DNA of 64,000 nucleotides from Numida meleagris. Taxonomy: Eukaryota > Chordata > Aves > Galliformes > Numididae. This document shows positions 23,720 to 36,768 of the stretch, piece after piece. The position numbers and the translations under genes are program-made. The notes below the pieces were generated by a model that worked only from the letters and a program-made list of their open reading frames with translations, was not told where the DNA came from and made no database searches. Position 1 is the stretch's first letter; each line of letters starts with the position of its first letter. The stretch covers positions 9,891,399 to 9,955,398 of the forward strand of contig NC_034409.1 in the NCBI RefSeq assembly GCF_002078875.1, read 5' to 3'.

Positions 23720-23809
23720 TTTACAAAGTTCTCCATCAACAAGTTTGTCATCAACAAGTTCACTATCAACAAGTTTGTAGTCCGCAAGATCACCATCAAT
23801 GCGTTTGCA
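23720..23809 (+). repeat. Degenerate 15-bp minisatellite, about six units
   Basis: Consecutive 15-base units starting at 23720, 23735, 23750, 23765, 23780 and 23795. Units two to four are near-identical (ATCAACAAGTTTGTC, ATCAACAAGTTCACT, ATCAACAAGTTTGTA) and the outer units are diverged. Because 15 is a multiple of three, two forward frames stay open and encode five-residue periodic peptides (INKFV). There is no sign of a gene around them. Confidence 0.85.
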
Positions 23810-24208
23810 GGGCTCCCTCCTCCAACCATGTCTTCAGCCTTTAGCCTGTTGTCATGACGATGGTCTTATCTTGCAAGTGTTTGAGACAATTCTAGGCATA
23901 CCATAGATAAACTGCTTTTTGTTGGTCTGCTACACAGAAGCTATAACTGTAGTCATTATATTAAATCCTGGAAGAAATTCAGCATTAACATCTAAGTGAT
24001 ATGACACACTTTTACAAAAATCTTTCAACACCTCCTTAAGATGGTTAAATGAAGAAGGAAAAAAAAATCTGATAAATGAAAGCAATAGCACAAAAGTAAA
24101 AATATGTCACACTTGATTTAAAATATCTGTAAAATATTATGCACATGAAGACTTGTTTTATGAACATTCATGCTTATGAGTATGCTGGTTATCATACCTG
24201 AGGGTCTT

Positions 24209-24310
24209 ATCATAGAATCATAGAATCATAAAGGCTGGAAAAGATCACAAAGATCATCTAGTCCAACTGTTGACCCATCACTACCATGATCACTAAACTA
24301 TGTCTTCTCC
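24209..24310 (-). mobile_element. CR1 LINE 3'-terminal fragment
   Basis: Begins with two copies of the terminal repeat in reverse (CATAGAATCATAGAATCAT), then GGCTGGAAAAGATCACAAAG and ATCATCTAGTCCAACTGT. This is the minus-strand 3' end of CR1. Only about 100 bases are recognisable before unique sequence. Confidence 0.9.
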
Positions 24311-26606
24311 TCCTGACTCCCTGTCCTTAGCACAGACTGGGGGAACTGTACACTAGGTTTTATCGAAGAAAAGAGTCATCCAGAAATTGATTCCAAAAGC
24401 ATTATTGCAGCCAACTCTACAAATATCAGACCTTCCAGCCTCCAAAACCCCATGTATTTATGAAAATAACATGCCTTTGAATCCAGTAAAGGCTTGAACA
24501 TATATGTATTTCAATGATAAAGTCAATTCCTCAAAGCTATTTTAGTGTAGACATACTTTCCCTGTTCAAGCCTACCTGGTTCTCAAGCTAGACTGTTTTG
24601 GAGTTGCTTTCGAGGGATAATACTCCATATAGCCTTCCAGCTCTGCAGCAGTTCAATTTTATTGATAATGATGAAAGACCTATGGTCCAAGTCCACATCT
24701 ATGTGCTGCTATCCTGAAGTCTCTTAGACCCACGTTTTTGCATAGTAAAACATGCAGAGCATACAGTATTTTCTCAGACTCTTGAGAAATGTTTATTTTT
24801 TGGTAGGAGTCAGGTGGGCATTCCTAACAGTGATTCCAATAACAAACATGGATGGTTCCCCATTTCCCTGTCAGAGATACATGTTGTATGGGCAGTTCTG
24901 AAGTTGAACTCTGATCTCACACAAAAGCCAGCATTTCCCATTCCTGAAAGGAGACAAGCTAAAAATGACAAAATCAGAAAGTTTAAACACTTATTCTAAG
25001 TGCTTAAACATTTGGTATAATATAGGTGCAGCCAAATTATACTCGAAATGTAGTAGATCATTCTTACTATTATTTTTAATGGTAATGTATGCCCCATGGT
25101 ATCCTTAGAAGCAAGAACACTAAAGATGTTTTTTTTTTTTTTTTTAAATTTGTTGATTAAAAAGAGATTATATCTCTTATTACCCTTAAAAAAAAATCTT
25201 GGTTATTGTCACATTGCTAGATTCTTTCAATCCTTGTAAGATTTATGCTATCTGCATCTTTTTTTATTTTAATGAATAGAAAATCATCAAAAATTACCAC
25301 TTCAGACAGGCCAAATATAAATAGACAATTGCACTGAGCGTTTAAACATGTTCAACCCTCATATGAAAATTTTAATTTACAACTTTTCAAATGTTTTCTT
25401 TTTAACTTTTGCAAAACAAATTGAAACAAGATTCCACTTTAAAACAAGATGCCACTTCCAAGGTTAATTTTATACTTCGTAATAAGACAAAAGGTAAAAT
25501 ATTAACATTTTCTTGGAGTTTTGAAATGTTCCATTTTTGGAGAGAAAAATATTTTTATTTCAGTTAAGTAAAATCAAAATATTTCCCCATGTTTTTCAGC
25601 TCAGCTGGTGGATCAAAACTAAATTATCTAAACTGCTTCATGATTAAATATGGGATTTGACTGACAGACTCTTTCTTCTCTAAACTTCCTCTGTAGACAA
25701 AACAGAGGCAGGTGTTTCATTTGCTCAATTAATCCTCGCAGCTTTGATTCCTCTCTATTCTGAGGGTGCAGTTTCCAGAACAGAAATATTAACATACATA
25801 TTCTGATGCAGCCTGCAGTCTTCTATACAAAAGACATCTTGTTTAATGCTAGCTCAGTGAAGGGAAAGAGACTCATCAAGGATACTGCAGGACAAGCAGT
25901 TCTGATGGCTGCTTCAGAGCAATTTTAATTCAGAGCAATCCCAGGTAACGTCATAAGGAGCCAAAGTTATCAATACAAATCAAATTCTTCAGAAATGTGT
26001 GAGCAGCCAAAATGAAACGTCCTTGTTCTTTCCAAAGGAAAGTCAGAAGTGTTTTCCTGTGGCTTTCATCTCAGATGTGTTGTTCTGCTAAAGGACAGGA
26101 TTTATAGGTTTATTAAAACAAACATTGACCAAAAGCTTTTCTGTGCTCCCCCAAAGTGAATTAATGCAAAGACCATCCTCATCTCTAGAGCCAAAGTCTT
26201 CATTTTTTAGCATTCCATCCTACAAAAGGCAGTGAACACAGAATACAGAAAACTCTTGAATATCATCAGTTATGAATTTCCATCCCACAAAAGAACACTT
26301 CGACCATTATGTCAGACAGCTGGCTTATGATTCCTAAAATATTAGAATACACCAGAACACCATACGCAAGAATTATAGCAGCAAGCATCAGTGAAGAGTG
26401 AAGTTACTGTTCGGTATTAATACAGATCTGCCTGGATGTTTTCTTCCTGTCATAGGTTCTGTAGTCAATCTATTCAAATATCTTCTGAAATCATATGACA
26501 GTTACAGTTAGCAGTCAGAACCACAAAAATAAACTCTTAGAAATAGGGAATGTTTAATAGATTTTTTCTTCTTCACTTTCTTCATTTCTTCTGTCGTTTT
26601 ACCCTC

Positions 26607-26628
26607 TTTTAAAAATTAATTTTTAAAA
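26607..26628. repeat. Perfect A/T palindrome, 22 bases
   Basis: TTTTAAAAATT followed by its exact complement in reverse, AATTTTTAAAA. It could extrude a hairpin, but such A/T palindromes arise readily in A/T-rich DNA. Confidence 0.8.
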
Positions 26629-29600
26629 ACGGAAACTTTTTTTCCTCCTTCAGCAAAAGAAGTCTGTGTTTCAGAACGACAAAAAAAAATTACAAAGAGC
26701 TTGGTTTTTTTTATTTCTGAAAACGAAACATCTGAATCTTGGCAATAATTAATGCATGAAAGTGCATATACCACAAATGATCATTATCATCAAATTCAAT
26801 GTGAGTGAACATATGGTGGTAGGATAAATCAACACAGAAGTAGTATAAATAACAATGCTAAGTCATTAAGTAAATAGGGGGAAGGGAAGATAACATTGCA
26901 TTAAATAATTGATGGCAGGATAACATTTGTGAAGAGAGTTTATACTTAATGATGTTTCCCCTTTCTGTGTGGCAACTGGGGGTAACATCTGATGTCAGTG
27001 ATCTGGACATAATTTGGGTGCATTTTTCTAATTAAGTAAAATGGCCTTTAAAGCAATGGTGAGGAGATCATAAAAGTTAAACATTAGTCTGTCTTTAGGC
27101 TCGTACTGGAGTTGTGGCTCAGTGCATGGCATCCAGGACTACCCAAAGCACGGAGAAAGTGAATGTGGTGTTGTCCTCATCATCCAACCTATCACCTCTC
27201 CCCTCTCTACATTCAAACAAATGGCCCACAGGACTGCAGAGAAAGGCAGCTTGTTAAGCCATGGCTGTACTCTATCAGGACATGTAGGACTATAAGTCAT
27301 AACAGCACACTACAGACTGATATTATAATTGACAGAGCTGCCCTAACACAGATGCATCACTTCAGGATTCTGGACACATTGAATTTGGGGGAATTCAGGA
27401 GTAGGGCAATGAATTGCTCAAGTCTAGGATGCCATTATAGTGAAAGGATCCTGAAGCATTAGCATATACCAAAGACTTTGGACAGTAACCTTCTTAAATT
27501 TTAGCACATAGTCAACTATGACTGTCAGCTCTGAGAAGGAGGAAGGGGAAGGACTGGTTTCAGTGGAAGGAGTGCTGCTTAAATTGTTTCTTTGGAGATA
27601 GAAATAACATGAAGCTGCTGGAGGCAGCTCCAGGGAGAAATAACATTCCCTAGTGAAATCTAACAGAAATAGCCTATATGGTACTTTTACCATGTCACAG
27701 AGTGAATGGTGACAGCGCACAGAGGGTATTTCTGTGCAGAAAATTACTGAGAAGCAGTAGGAACAGGAGACATGTTACAAGATCAACATGACAAAGTGAG
27801 CAATTAGGCTTTCATGAAAGAGAGGATAGAGCTTTTCTGTACCCTGTCACCACCTCTCAGGACTTTTGGTGACACACATGACCCTACATAGGCTGATCAC
27901 AGCAGGCCATCCTGGGTCGAGACTCAGAGTTTCTCACATCAGTGCAAATGATGGAGTTCATTCCCAGTGTAGCTTCCCTAAGGCACTAAAAAAAATAAAA
28001 TGCAGTATGCATTCATATGATATTATTAAAGTTACAAAGTTTACAGAGTCAAGCATTCAAAAGCTATCTCTGAAAACTTAATTCAGGCCCCACTGTGGTT
28101 TCTCCATTTTCACATGCCTGTCCCCATTTTTTCTATGCCATATATTTGCCTTGTAGAAAATACTGTTCACAGTATCTCAACAGTGAGACAAGAGCTTTTA
28201 GACAGTATTATGTACACAGTATAAAAGATCTGTATAGGTATATGTTTACAGGAACTGTTTATCATTTATTTTATCTTCGTGATTTAATATGTGGTACATT
28301 TACTGCAAACTGCTCAGGCTGAATCCCTCTCTGACTCAGAGTATTGCAACATTACTTTAGATGTCTTGATGAGGTACCCACATTAGGAGGATATGCTCTT
28401 TCTGGCAATAGAAAAAGTAATTCATGCTACCTGGAGATAGAAGTGATAAGCTGCCTCTAAATCCAGAGGATCTCTTCTGTAAAGACAGGAAATAAACAGT
28501 GAAAAAATTGCCTAAACATCAACTAAAATAATCTGAAATCCACTGAGGAGGTAAGCCTCTCTACTGACTAGAACCTACTATTACCTCAACAAACTTTGGT
28601 TTTGCCATGACTAGCACCAGCATAAACTTTGTCATATATTTGCTGCTTTCAGGAAACTCCACTAAACGTCAGTAAATGAGCTAGAAATTACGTAGTGATA
28701 ACTTCTCAGAAGTGCACTGTCATCAGATCAGGTTCTATCGAGTCAGTGTTAATAAATTTTTGTACTTAAACCTTCCCTAACGCAATCAGTATTTGAACAG
28801 GAAACCTCTTAGCAAAAGCCACAAGAACTGATGAAAGTTGCAATAAAAAGTCACTAAATCAGTACTGTAGCAAGCAACATTTGTGCAGGTTCCTGGCTGA
28901 GGGTTGCATTCTCTGGGGTTCTTCAGCATCGGTTGCATTTCTTGGGCTCAATCTCTTATCTGCCAAACTTTGGTAGAGCCAAGTGGACACTGCTGAGCTC
29001 TTACACCATGTTGGGCTTTGTGTTTGGGAATAAGTTTAGTCGCTCTGGCAACCCAAACAGCCTTAAGTCATGTTTACCCCATTAATCCTCATAAGTGTTG
29101 GCTGAGAATAACTTCCAGGCAGAAATATATTGTCACAATAATTTTGTAACAAAAGGCAAACAAAATCCCCCAAACCACAGCAACACAGAAAAGCCAAGAG
29201 AGGGGACATGTTAATAGTTATATATCAAAGCTTCTTTGTCAACAGACTTTGCTGAGTATCCATTCAAACCACTTTTTCTTATGATTTGCACCATCATGGC
29301 AACATCAGTCTGCAAGAGCAGGGGTTAGAGACTTAGACATTCTGACCTTAGCCTTTATTCAGAGGAGGTTTTTAAATGCCAGTCTATACAATTTAGGGCT
29401 TCAGGAATTATGCACCCATTTTTTAGGACTGTGAAAGCAGATAATTAACATTATAATTAACAATAAATAAATTGTTCAACACATAAAAATGTAAATGCAG
29501 ATCTCCATGGTGATTATGATGAGTTTTTTTCTTGCAGCAATCAACCTTTTTCTTTTCCCTTATATACATCTGTTAGTTATTCCAGTTTTTATTATGATTC

Positions 29601-30060
29601 ATTATCCATAGGCTAGTATCTATCAGCAGGTGACCATTAGGATAGATAATGTACAAATGCAAACACACATACAAAAATTACACATAAATGAAAGACACAG
29701 ACAACTGTTCCAACTCATTTTTTTCATTAAAAAAATAGCATTTTATGACTAGTGTTTCCCTCATTTGTTCCCGTTAAAAAGTATGACAAGATGCTTGCTA
29801 ATACCATTATGTTATCCTATGATTGCTGGGCATCACAATTAAATGTCACAAAAAATTTCAAATACAATAGAGTTTTTTACCATTATAAAGTTAATATATA
29901 ACAGATTACAAAGTAAGCTCCCAAACTGATGAATGTTGTAAGGAATTCCCACAAAATACAATGCCTTTGGCTTATGAGAAAATATGCATCTATCATTATT
30001 TCTTTCCAAATTTTACCCAGTATTCTGTAATTTTCCCTAGAGCAAGTGACTCAAGCTGTC

Positions 30061-30078
30061 AAAAAAAAAAAAAAAAAA
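30061..30078. repeat. A18 homopolymer followed by A-rich sequence
   Basis: Eighteen A residues, then GAATATAGAAAA and a second A11 run. There is no recognisable retroposon body upstream, so it is not called a processed-gene tail. Confidence 0.9.
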
Positions 30079-31569
30079 GAATATAGAAAAAAAAAAAGAA
30101 ATAAAGCAGAAAAAGAGAGAAAGCAACAAAGGAAAGCAAAGTATTAGCCATCTCCCCTGCCACTGTGGCATTGCAGCTGGGTAAATAACAAACTGTATTT
30201 CAGTCCTTCTTGGTCTACTTTCCTGTTTTGGCTTTAAGTTTGGTGAAAAACACATTTTTATTTCCAAATTCTCTCACTGATTCCTCAAAGAGAGCCAAAC
30301 TTTACCAACACCATGAGCTGGGCACTGGGGAGAACAAGGCAGGGGCTTCCAGCTGCAGGCAGCCCCAGCCAGGCCAGTGTACAGACAGCACATGCATCAC
30401 TCTTGTGAGTACCCTGGCCTGAAGATTTTCCATCATAAAAGATGTTATCATCTGAACAATAACATATTTTGACAGCATGACATATTTTAAAACCTTCAGT
30501 TTTCATGTTGCTTTTTTTTTTACCCCCCTCTTCTCATTGATTCTTCCATTCACTGCAGGATCTTGAGTTTATTGGGTTTGTTCTTCCACCTACAGAACAC
30601 TAGAGGTATCACCTTTTCTAATTCTGCCATACATCACCATGAAAGATCACGTGAGGTGGAAAAACAAGTAAACAGTGGATTTTGAGGGTTTACTGGCTGA
30701 CAGTGAAACAATTAAATGGGAATGAACTGAAAAAATTCCCAAGCTCAAGTGTTCTAATTAAGATTTCTTTAAATTGTTCAATCTAAATAAAAAAAAAAAA
30801 GGTAGTTACATAAGTCTTCTGTTGAATCATTGTAATTTTATTTCTGCTGCTCTAAAAATAGAATGTGATTTTGCAATGAAGTATTGAAATTAAAATTTAC
30901 ACATTCAGAAGTCTACTGTTCTTTTTTTCAACAAAAATTCCCAAACACTTAGCAAATGCAAACCAATTGTGATAACTGCTTCAGTACCGCATTTGCATTT
31001 TTCAGCACTATTAACATTTGAAATGTAAAATCAAATCCATTGTTAGCTGGCTCTAACTTACGGTTCTATTTATTTGGAATGTTTTGAAGCACTGGGGATT
31101 TCATGTTTACCTGGAAGAAAAACAGATATGAAAGTTCTTTCTGAAGGGAAACATCCAAGTCCACTCTGCTCTCCTGAGAGGGAAACTTGCTCAGACAGTG
31201 CCAGTAATGAGCAGCATGTATCTCACAATGTATTTATTTATTTAACTTTGGTATTCAGAGTAAACATGCAATTCCTCTCTGACCATCTAATCCCTCTGAA
31301 GCAAAGATAATTCATCAACCTTATCTGGGTTTGCATAACTTAATGCATTAGTTTCCAAATGAAACAGAGATCACATCAAATATTAGTGATTTTAACATTC
31401 TCACTTCAGCTGGAAAGAAAATCAAAATTTTTAACTGAATCTTAGTGACTTGTGCTTAGGCAAACCAGAAGCTGAGTTAGCATTCAAGTGTACCAAACAT
31501 TTATCTTTCCCTCAAATAGTGTAACTGGTAATATATCAATTTTAAAGTTAAATTGGGCTTCTAAGGCAA

Positions 31570-31870
31570 AGTTTTGGTTGGGGGGGGGAGGTGCTGCACA
31601 AGCCTCCATGTATCAGATAAAACCAGTTCCAGCCAGAACCAAAAAGGACATCCTATCCATGGATAGGACCCACAGTGGGGTTGGAGATCTGGGGGGAGCT
31701 GCTGACCCTGGAGACCTGTGATGGAGCAGTGCCTGAAGGGTGGGCCCTACAGTAAACAGCTGTGTTAGAGCAGAGCTTGAAGAGCTTCAGCCTGTGCGAA
31801 GCCCATGTGGAATCATTGCAGGAAGGACAGCATCCTCTGGGATGCCTTATGCTCCATTTTTTTTCTGTCG
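31570..31870 (+). repeat. G-rich dispersed avian repeat fragment, family not identified
   Basis: A G+C-rich island in A/T-rich surroundings. It holds CCAGTTCCAGCCAGAACCAA, then short periodic phrases: GGAGCAGTGCCTGAAGGGTG, GAGCAGAGCTTGAAGAGCTT and GGAAGGACAGCATCCTCTGG. I recognise this phrase pattern (xGGAGCAGxxCTTGAAGxxCTx, GGAAGGACxGCATCC) as a dispersed repeat of bird genomes but cannot name the family with certainty; LTR or LINE 5' leader are both possible. It is followed after about 50 bases by a CR1 3' half in the same orientation, so it may belong to that insertion. Confidence 0.5.
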
Positions 31871-31919
31871 CATGTAGGACTGAAAATCCTAAGCTGGGCC
31901 ACTCTCGTCAACTTCTGAC

Positions 31920-32743
31920 TAAGATGTCAGGCTTGAGATGTGGGCCCATGCCAACCTCATGGAGTTCAACAAGGCCAAGTGCAAGGTACTGCACCTGGGC
32001 CAGGGCAATCCCAAGCACAAATACGGGTTGGGCAGAGAATGGTTTGAGAGCAGCTCTGAGGAGAAGGATTTGGGGGTGTCAGTTGATGAAAGACTCAACA
32101 CTAGCTGGCAATATGTTCTTGCATCCCAGAGGGCCAACCGTATCCTGGGTTGCATCAAGAGAAGCTTGACCAGCAGGTTGAGGGAGGTGATTCTGCCCCT
32201 CTACTCTGCTCTTGTGAGACCCCACCTGAAGTACTGTCTCCTGTTCCAGGGGCCCCAACACAAGAAGGACATGGAGCTGTTGGAGCGAGTCCAGAGGATG
32301 GCTGCAAAGATGATCAGAGGGCTGGAGCACCTCCCCTAACATGGATAGGCTGAGAGCTGGAGTGCTTCAGCCTGGAGAAGAGAAGGCTCCAGGAGGACCT
32401 TACAGTGTCCTTCCAGTACCTGAAGGTGGCCTGCAGGAAAGATGGGGAGGGACTCTTTAAAATGGCATGTAGTGACAGGACAAGAGGAAATGGTTGTAAA
32501 CTGGAAGAGGGTAGATTTAGACTAGATGCTAGGAAGAAATTCTTTACTGTGAGGGTGGTAAGACACTGGAACATGTTGCCCACTGAGGTTGTGGATGCCC
32601 CCTCCTTGGAAACATTCAAGGCCAGGCTGGATGGGGCTTTGAGCTACCTGGTCTAGTGGAAGGTGTCCCTGCCTATAGCAGGGGGGTTGGAACTAGATGA
32701 CCTTAAAGGTCCATTCCAACCCAAACTATTCTATGATTCTATG
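31920..32743 (+). mobile_element. CR1 LINE 3' half
   Basis: Plus-strand CR1, about 820 bases. It starts in the late reverse-transcriptase region (NLMEFNKAKCKVLHLG at about 31958-32005) and passes [15 protein letters not shown] near 32200. It continues through the ORF2 C-terminus (CRKDGEGLF, then RGNGCKLEEGRFRLDARKKF near 32480-32540, then [19 protein letters not shown]) and the 3' UTR to terminal CTATTCTATGATTCTATG at 32743. 31938-32339 remains open for 133 codons, then breaks near 32337 and resumes in another frame from 32405. Tail intact, so this is an ordinary 5'-truncated insertion. Confidence 0.95.
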
Positions 32744-35700
32744 TAATCCAGTTAATTGTCCTATGTAGATAAAACAACAGTTAAAAGAAAAAAGAAAAAA
32801 GAAAGTATGTATAATAAGAACAAGTATTTTTCACATCATTAAATGCTCTATTCAAAATTCAGTCAAATGCTATGATGAGGAAAAAAACATATGAGTTTGT
32901 ACAAAAAATAATAGATCAACCCCTTTCCTGCACAGATGCAACAGTACTTAACTGCAAAAGACATTAGTAAAACAATGTCTCCAAAAACCAGTGTCTGAAC
33001 AAGTCTTGAAATGATGCTAAATAGAGGACTGCACTGGCACAGTACCTCAGTGAAATGATGACATATCCCATTGGTAAGAATAGGGCAATGACCCTAAAAG
33101 TTGGATAAAGCAAAATTGAAAAATGTATAGCCATGGTTTTCAGGGAAGAGGCCAAATGTGCTGTATCTCTGTATAAAATAGTGAACTAGAGTTGATGTTC
33201 TTATTTATATGGCATATTTTGCTATTAACAATTTACTGCTGCTGGTTGCTTCATTTACAATGATTCTTCAGTGTTGTGGTCAACACATGCCAGTTTTCAC
33301 ACCACACAATTACAGTAATCTAGCTTACCCAACATGCACTACTCTGCTCCTCAGTACTAAAACCATCTTCTATCTAATATTTATGTGTGAGCTAAAACAA
33401 CCTATAATGAAGGGAAATTAACCTGTAAAGCTGTTGTAGTGGAGGTAGCCTTCAATTGAAAATATTTACAATCACATTGCTTTCACTTTGATAGACAAAC
33501 TCTCTACGCTCTTTTAACAACACAGAGTTACTGAAAAAAAAAAAAAGGAAGGCTTTTAAAAATTTGTCCTCTCAAGCATTTTTCAGCAAATGAAACAATA
33601 TTAGAAAACAAGATGAAACATGAAAGGGATAGATATTATTGTAACACAGGGCAGTACAATAATGGGCTAGAATTTTTGACCAGCCTCAGTATTTAGGGTC
33701 ATGGTTGAACCACTGTAGACTGTTTAGGAATTAAACTATAACTTGAAAAATTCTGGGTTATCAAGAGTTTTGCAAAGTAATTTTAAAGTATTAGGGAAGA
33801 AGTAAATGGATTCATTAACTTTTTATGGCTGTATATATTCTTCCATTCCTTTGAGAATTGTTGCTTTGAGAAAACAGATTTTTACAAAAATACAGAATGT
33901 CCTTTGTGAAGATTTCTACATTTTGGGGTATTTTGTGGGTATGTTGTTTGAAACATTGGAGATTTTTCCAGCTTGAGAAAAAAATAGCTACCAAGCAGAT
34001 GCACTAGCTATTTCAGAATACTCCCTCCTGCTACACTAACAGAAAACTGTACTGCTGATTGCCACTGCTTAATATTGTCTCCCACACATATAGAAAGCCA
34101 TGATTTCTTGAGAGAAATACCCAGGACAGTTCACTGAAATCAGGCTTGGCATACAGATTGCTAGCCTGGCTGTAATCACCCCTCGAGTTACACAGTTTAT
34201 AAATCACATATCAAAACATGGGAGCACATCAATTAATGTTCTCCTGGAAACTAATCAAGGACAAGCCTACAGTGGGACATTCTGCCAGTTTTATTTTCAA
34301 AAGACGTGGGGGAAAAGCTGAAATGTTTGGTCACAGTCTTTATTTACTCAATCTGTCTTATATACTATTGCATAATGCTATCACAATATTAATATGCAAA
34401 TTGCCACTCAAATAAGAGCCATGCTTTCCCCATTGATTTTGAGCAGAACTTCTGTTACAAAGAAAAATACTTAGCACTTATATGCCTTTTTCATCTTCAG
34501 AACTGCTATAGCACATTTTAATTAATCTTTTCCCTTTCATTTTTCTGACCCTGCATTAGGTTTTCTGCCTCCTCTACCCGTGTACTTCAAGGTTATGTTC
34601 TCCTTTCAGTGTTTTCCTCAGACTTTTCATGTTTTCAAAAATGATCTCCCTCTCATCTCTTTTATGCCTAGAAAGCAGATCTAGGGAGATTGGCCAGAAG
34701 AAAAAGGCTAGACAAGGGCAGGAGTTGTTTCCAAGGTCAAAATGAAATAAAGGAATTCTATTTCCAAGAAGGAACAAGCAGTGCTTCCTACCTACCAGTG
34801 GTGCTCCATTCTTCTCAGCAGGTACCTCTGTGTGCTCTCTGACAGCCCCTGGGGAAAGTTTTCTGTAGGACCTAGTGCAAGATATTTGCTTCAGCTGGCC
34901 TAAAGGTAGTGTGTACGAGCAACCAGCCCAAGGTGCCAGACAAAAAATAGCAGTAGCTTCTTGTGGAGAGGAACTTCATCTTCTCAAAGAGGATTTCTAA
35001 TGCAAGGAGCAGTGTGGGAGGCAGAACACGCTTTGGTCGTAAAGGAATTTCCCAGCTCATTGCAAAAATGTTGATCTGTGTTATAAAAAGAAAACTCTCA
35101 GACCAGATTTATCCTCTTCAGCACTGACTCCTTTTTTACAGCATTTATTTCTTATATTTTTCATTATTTTATTATCCCCTGGCTTATTATTACTTACCAT
35201 GTGCTTTACCATCCATCTAGATGTTGTGATGACAGTTTTAAATACCAGACTATATGTACAAACAGTTGCGGTGCTCTGTATCTTTATGAAGAAGTTTAGA
35301 CACAAACTGGGCACCATTTCTGATCTACTCAAACTCTGAAGCCAGATTTCAGCAGGACTTAGGCAGTGCAAGGACTACTGCTTACCTCCTTCAGAAGGTT
35401 TTATTTTGCTCACAGAACACAGATGGGTTCACGTGGGGCTTGACAATGGGCTTCTTTTGGTAATAGAAAGGGGCAATATCATCTGAATTTAAAAGGGAAA
35501 TAATTTCTGTAGCTCAAGGAGGGAGAAATGGACATTTAAAGACACATTTTCTGTCACAGCTATTGATGCACACAGCCCACTTTATTATAATTTTCAGAAG
35601 AAGATTTGAGAATTATAATTTGAGAATTCCAACATTTACTTCTAGAATGCTACTAGTTTGATCTCAAAGGGAGTTCTCTTTTAAGAAAATATGGATTTTA

Positions 35701-36483
35701 TCAATAACCATATTTTCTCAGTTTCCTCTTTTAAGTTATTTTTAAGAACCAACAGTTAGAAATGTGAATAAATACCTGAAAAGCTCTTTGAAAATATTTC
35801 AAAATGTTGTTTCAGCATATTTTTTTGAAATATCAAAATAATCTCCTTTTTTCAGACAGTTTCAAGTTGCAATATTTTGCAATTTATCAGTAATTGCTTT
35901 TATTTTCACTTTGATATGAGTACATATAAACTATTCTTATCTTCATTAACCAGCAAAATCTAGCTAGATGTTTTTAGAATATGTTTTAGCCAACAGCAAA
36001 TGTTGTCTAAAGACAATATTTAGAAATGACTCAAAGATAATAATGAATGTTCAGTGTATTAGTTGATGCACTTCGCTAGAATTCTTGTAGATGTATGGGC
36101 AGTCACTGTAAAAAGCTGAATTTCAATTTTAGGACACAGAGTAACCTGGATAATTTGTGATTCACAAAAAACAAACAAACAAACAAACAAAAACCCAACA
36201 ACAACCAACCAATCAACCACAAAAATCTTCTTTAATAAACACTCATTTCTTTCAAGCAATAGACATCTAGGTTTCTAAAACTTTTACCTCTAAGCCATCA
36301 CCACTGGTAGCATGTTTGTATCTAGTAAATCTGTGATGGTGGAAATAGACACAGCTACTTGAGTGCTTGTACTGCATGCACTCTGACCTCACGGGGCATT
36401 CTAGACTGTGCCAAAAAGTGTAAGCTAAGATTAAACTTAATAGGATCAAGTGAGAACAGATTGCTAACTTCATCATTGAGCTT
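32744..36483. other. A/T-rich intergenic DNA
   Basis: No gene recognised. Includes an A-rich AAAAAAG cluster near 32785-32810 and a CAAA short tandem repeat at 36171-36192. Open frames at 32964-33155, 33209-33421, 34574-34777 and 35081-35371 have no domain. Confidence 0.5.
36171..36192. repeat. (CAAA)n short tandem repeat
   Basis: About five CAAA units followed by CCAACAACAACCAACCAA. Confidence 0.9.
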
Positions 36484-36768
36484 CAACCCCTGCCATGGGC
36501 AGGGCTGCCACCCACCAGCTCAGGCTGCCCAGGGCCCCATCCAACCTGGCCTTGGATGCCTCCAGGGATGGGGCACCCACAGCTTCTCGGGGCAATCTGT
36601 GCCAGGGCCTCATCACCATCTGAGTAAATAATTTCCTCCTAACATCTAACCTAAATTTCTCCTCTTTTAGTTTAAAGCCATTCCCTCTTGTCCTATCACT
36701 ACCAGGCTGTGTAAAAAGTCACTCCCCTTCCTGCTTGTAAGCATCCTTCAAGTACTGGAAGGCTGAAA
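36484..36768 (-). mobile_element. CR1 LINE fragment, minus strand, head-to-head with next
   Basis: Reads CAACCCCTGCCATGGGCAGG, GGGATGGGGCACCCACAGCT and CTAACCTAAATTTCTCCTC, which is the complement of CR1 3' UTR and ORF2 C-terminus. It ends with the complement of a FQYLKDAYKQ reading near 36735-36765. The terminal repeats and the first part of the 3' tail are missing. Its 5' edge abuts a plus-strand CR1 of another subtype with no recognisable spacer. Confidence 0.9.

Larger units (their letters stand above)
19996..24208. other. A/T-rich intergenic DNA with small simple repeats
   Basis: No gene recognised. Holds the polypurine run and 15-bp minisatellite listed separately near 23.5-23.8 kb. 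Remaining short frames (20474-20680, 21286-21661, 22038-22579) show no domain. Confidence 0.5.
24311..31569. other. A/T-rich intergenic DNA
   Basis: 7.2 kb with no gene or interspersed repeat I can name. It includes a T17 run at 25129-25145, a 22-base perfect palindrome at 26607-26628 and an A18 run at 30061-30078. Short open frames at 27163-27462, 27424-27720, 27866-28081 and 28095-28322 overlap in different frames and show no domain. Confidence 0.5.

Noticed and set aside
30285..30506. Small G+C-richer patch with frames on both strands, considered as an exon
   Set aside because: No domain, no clear splice sites matching either frame, and only about 120 bases of raised G+C content.
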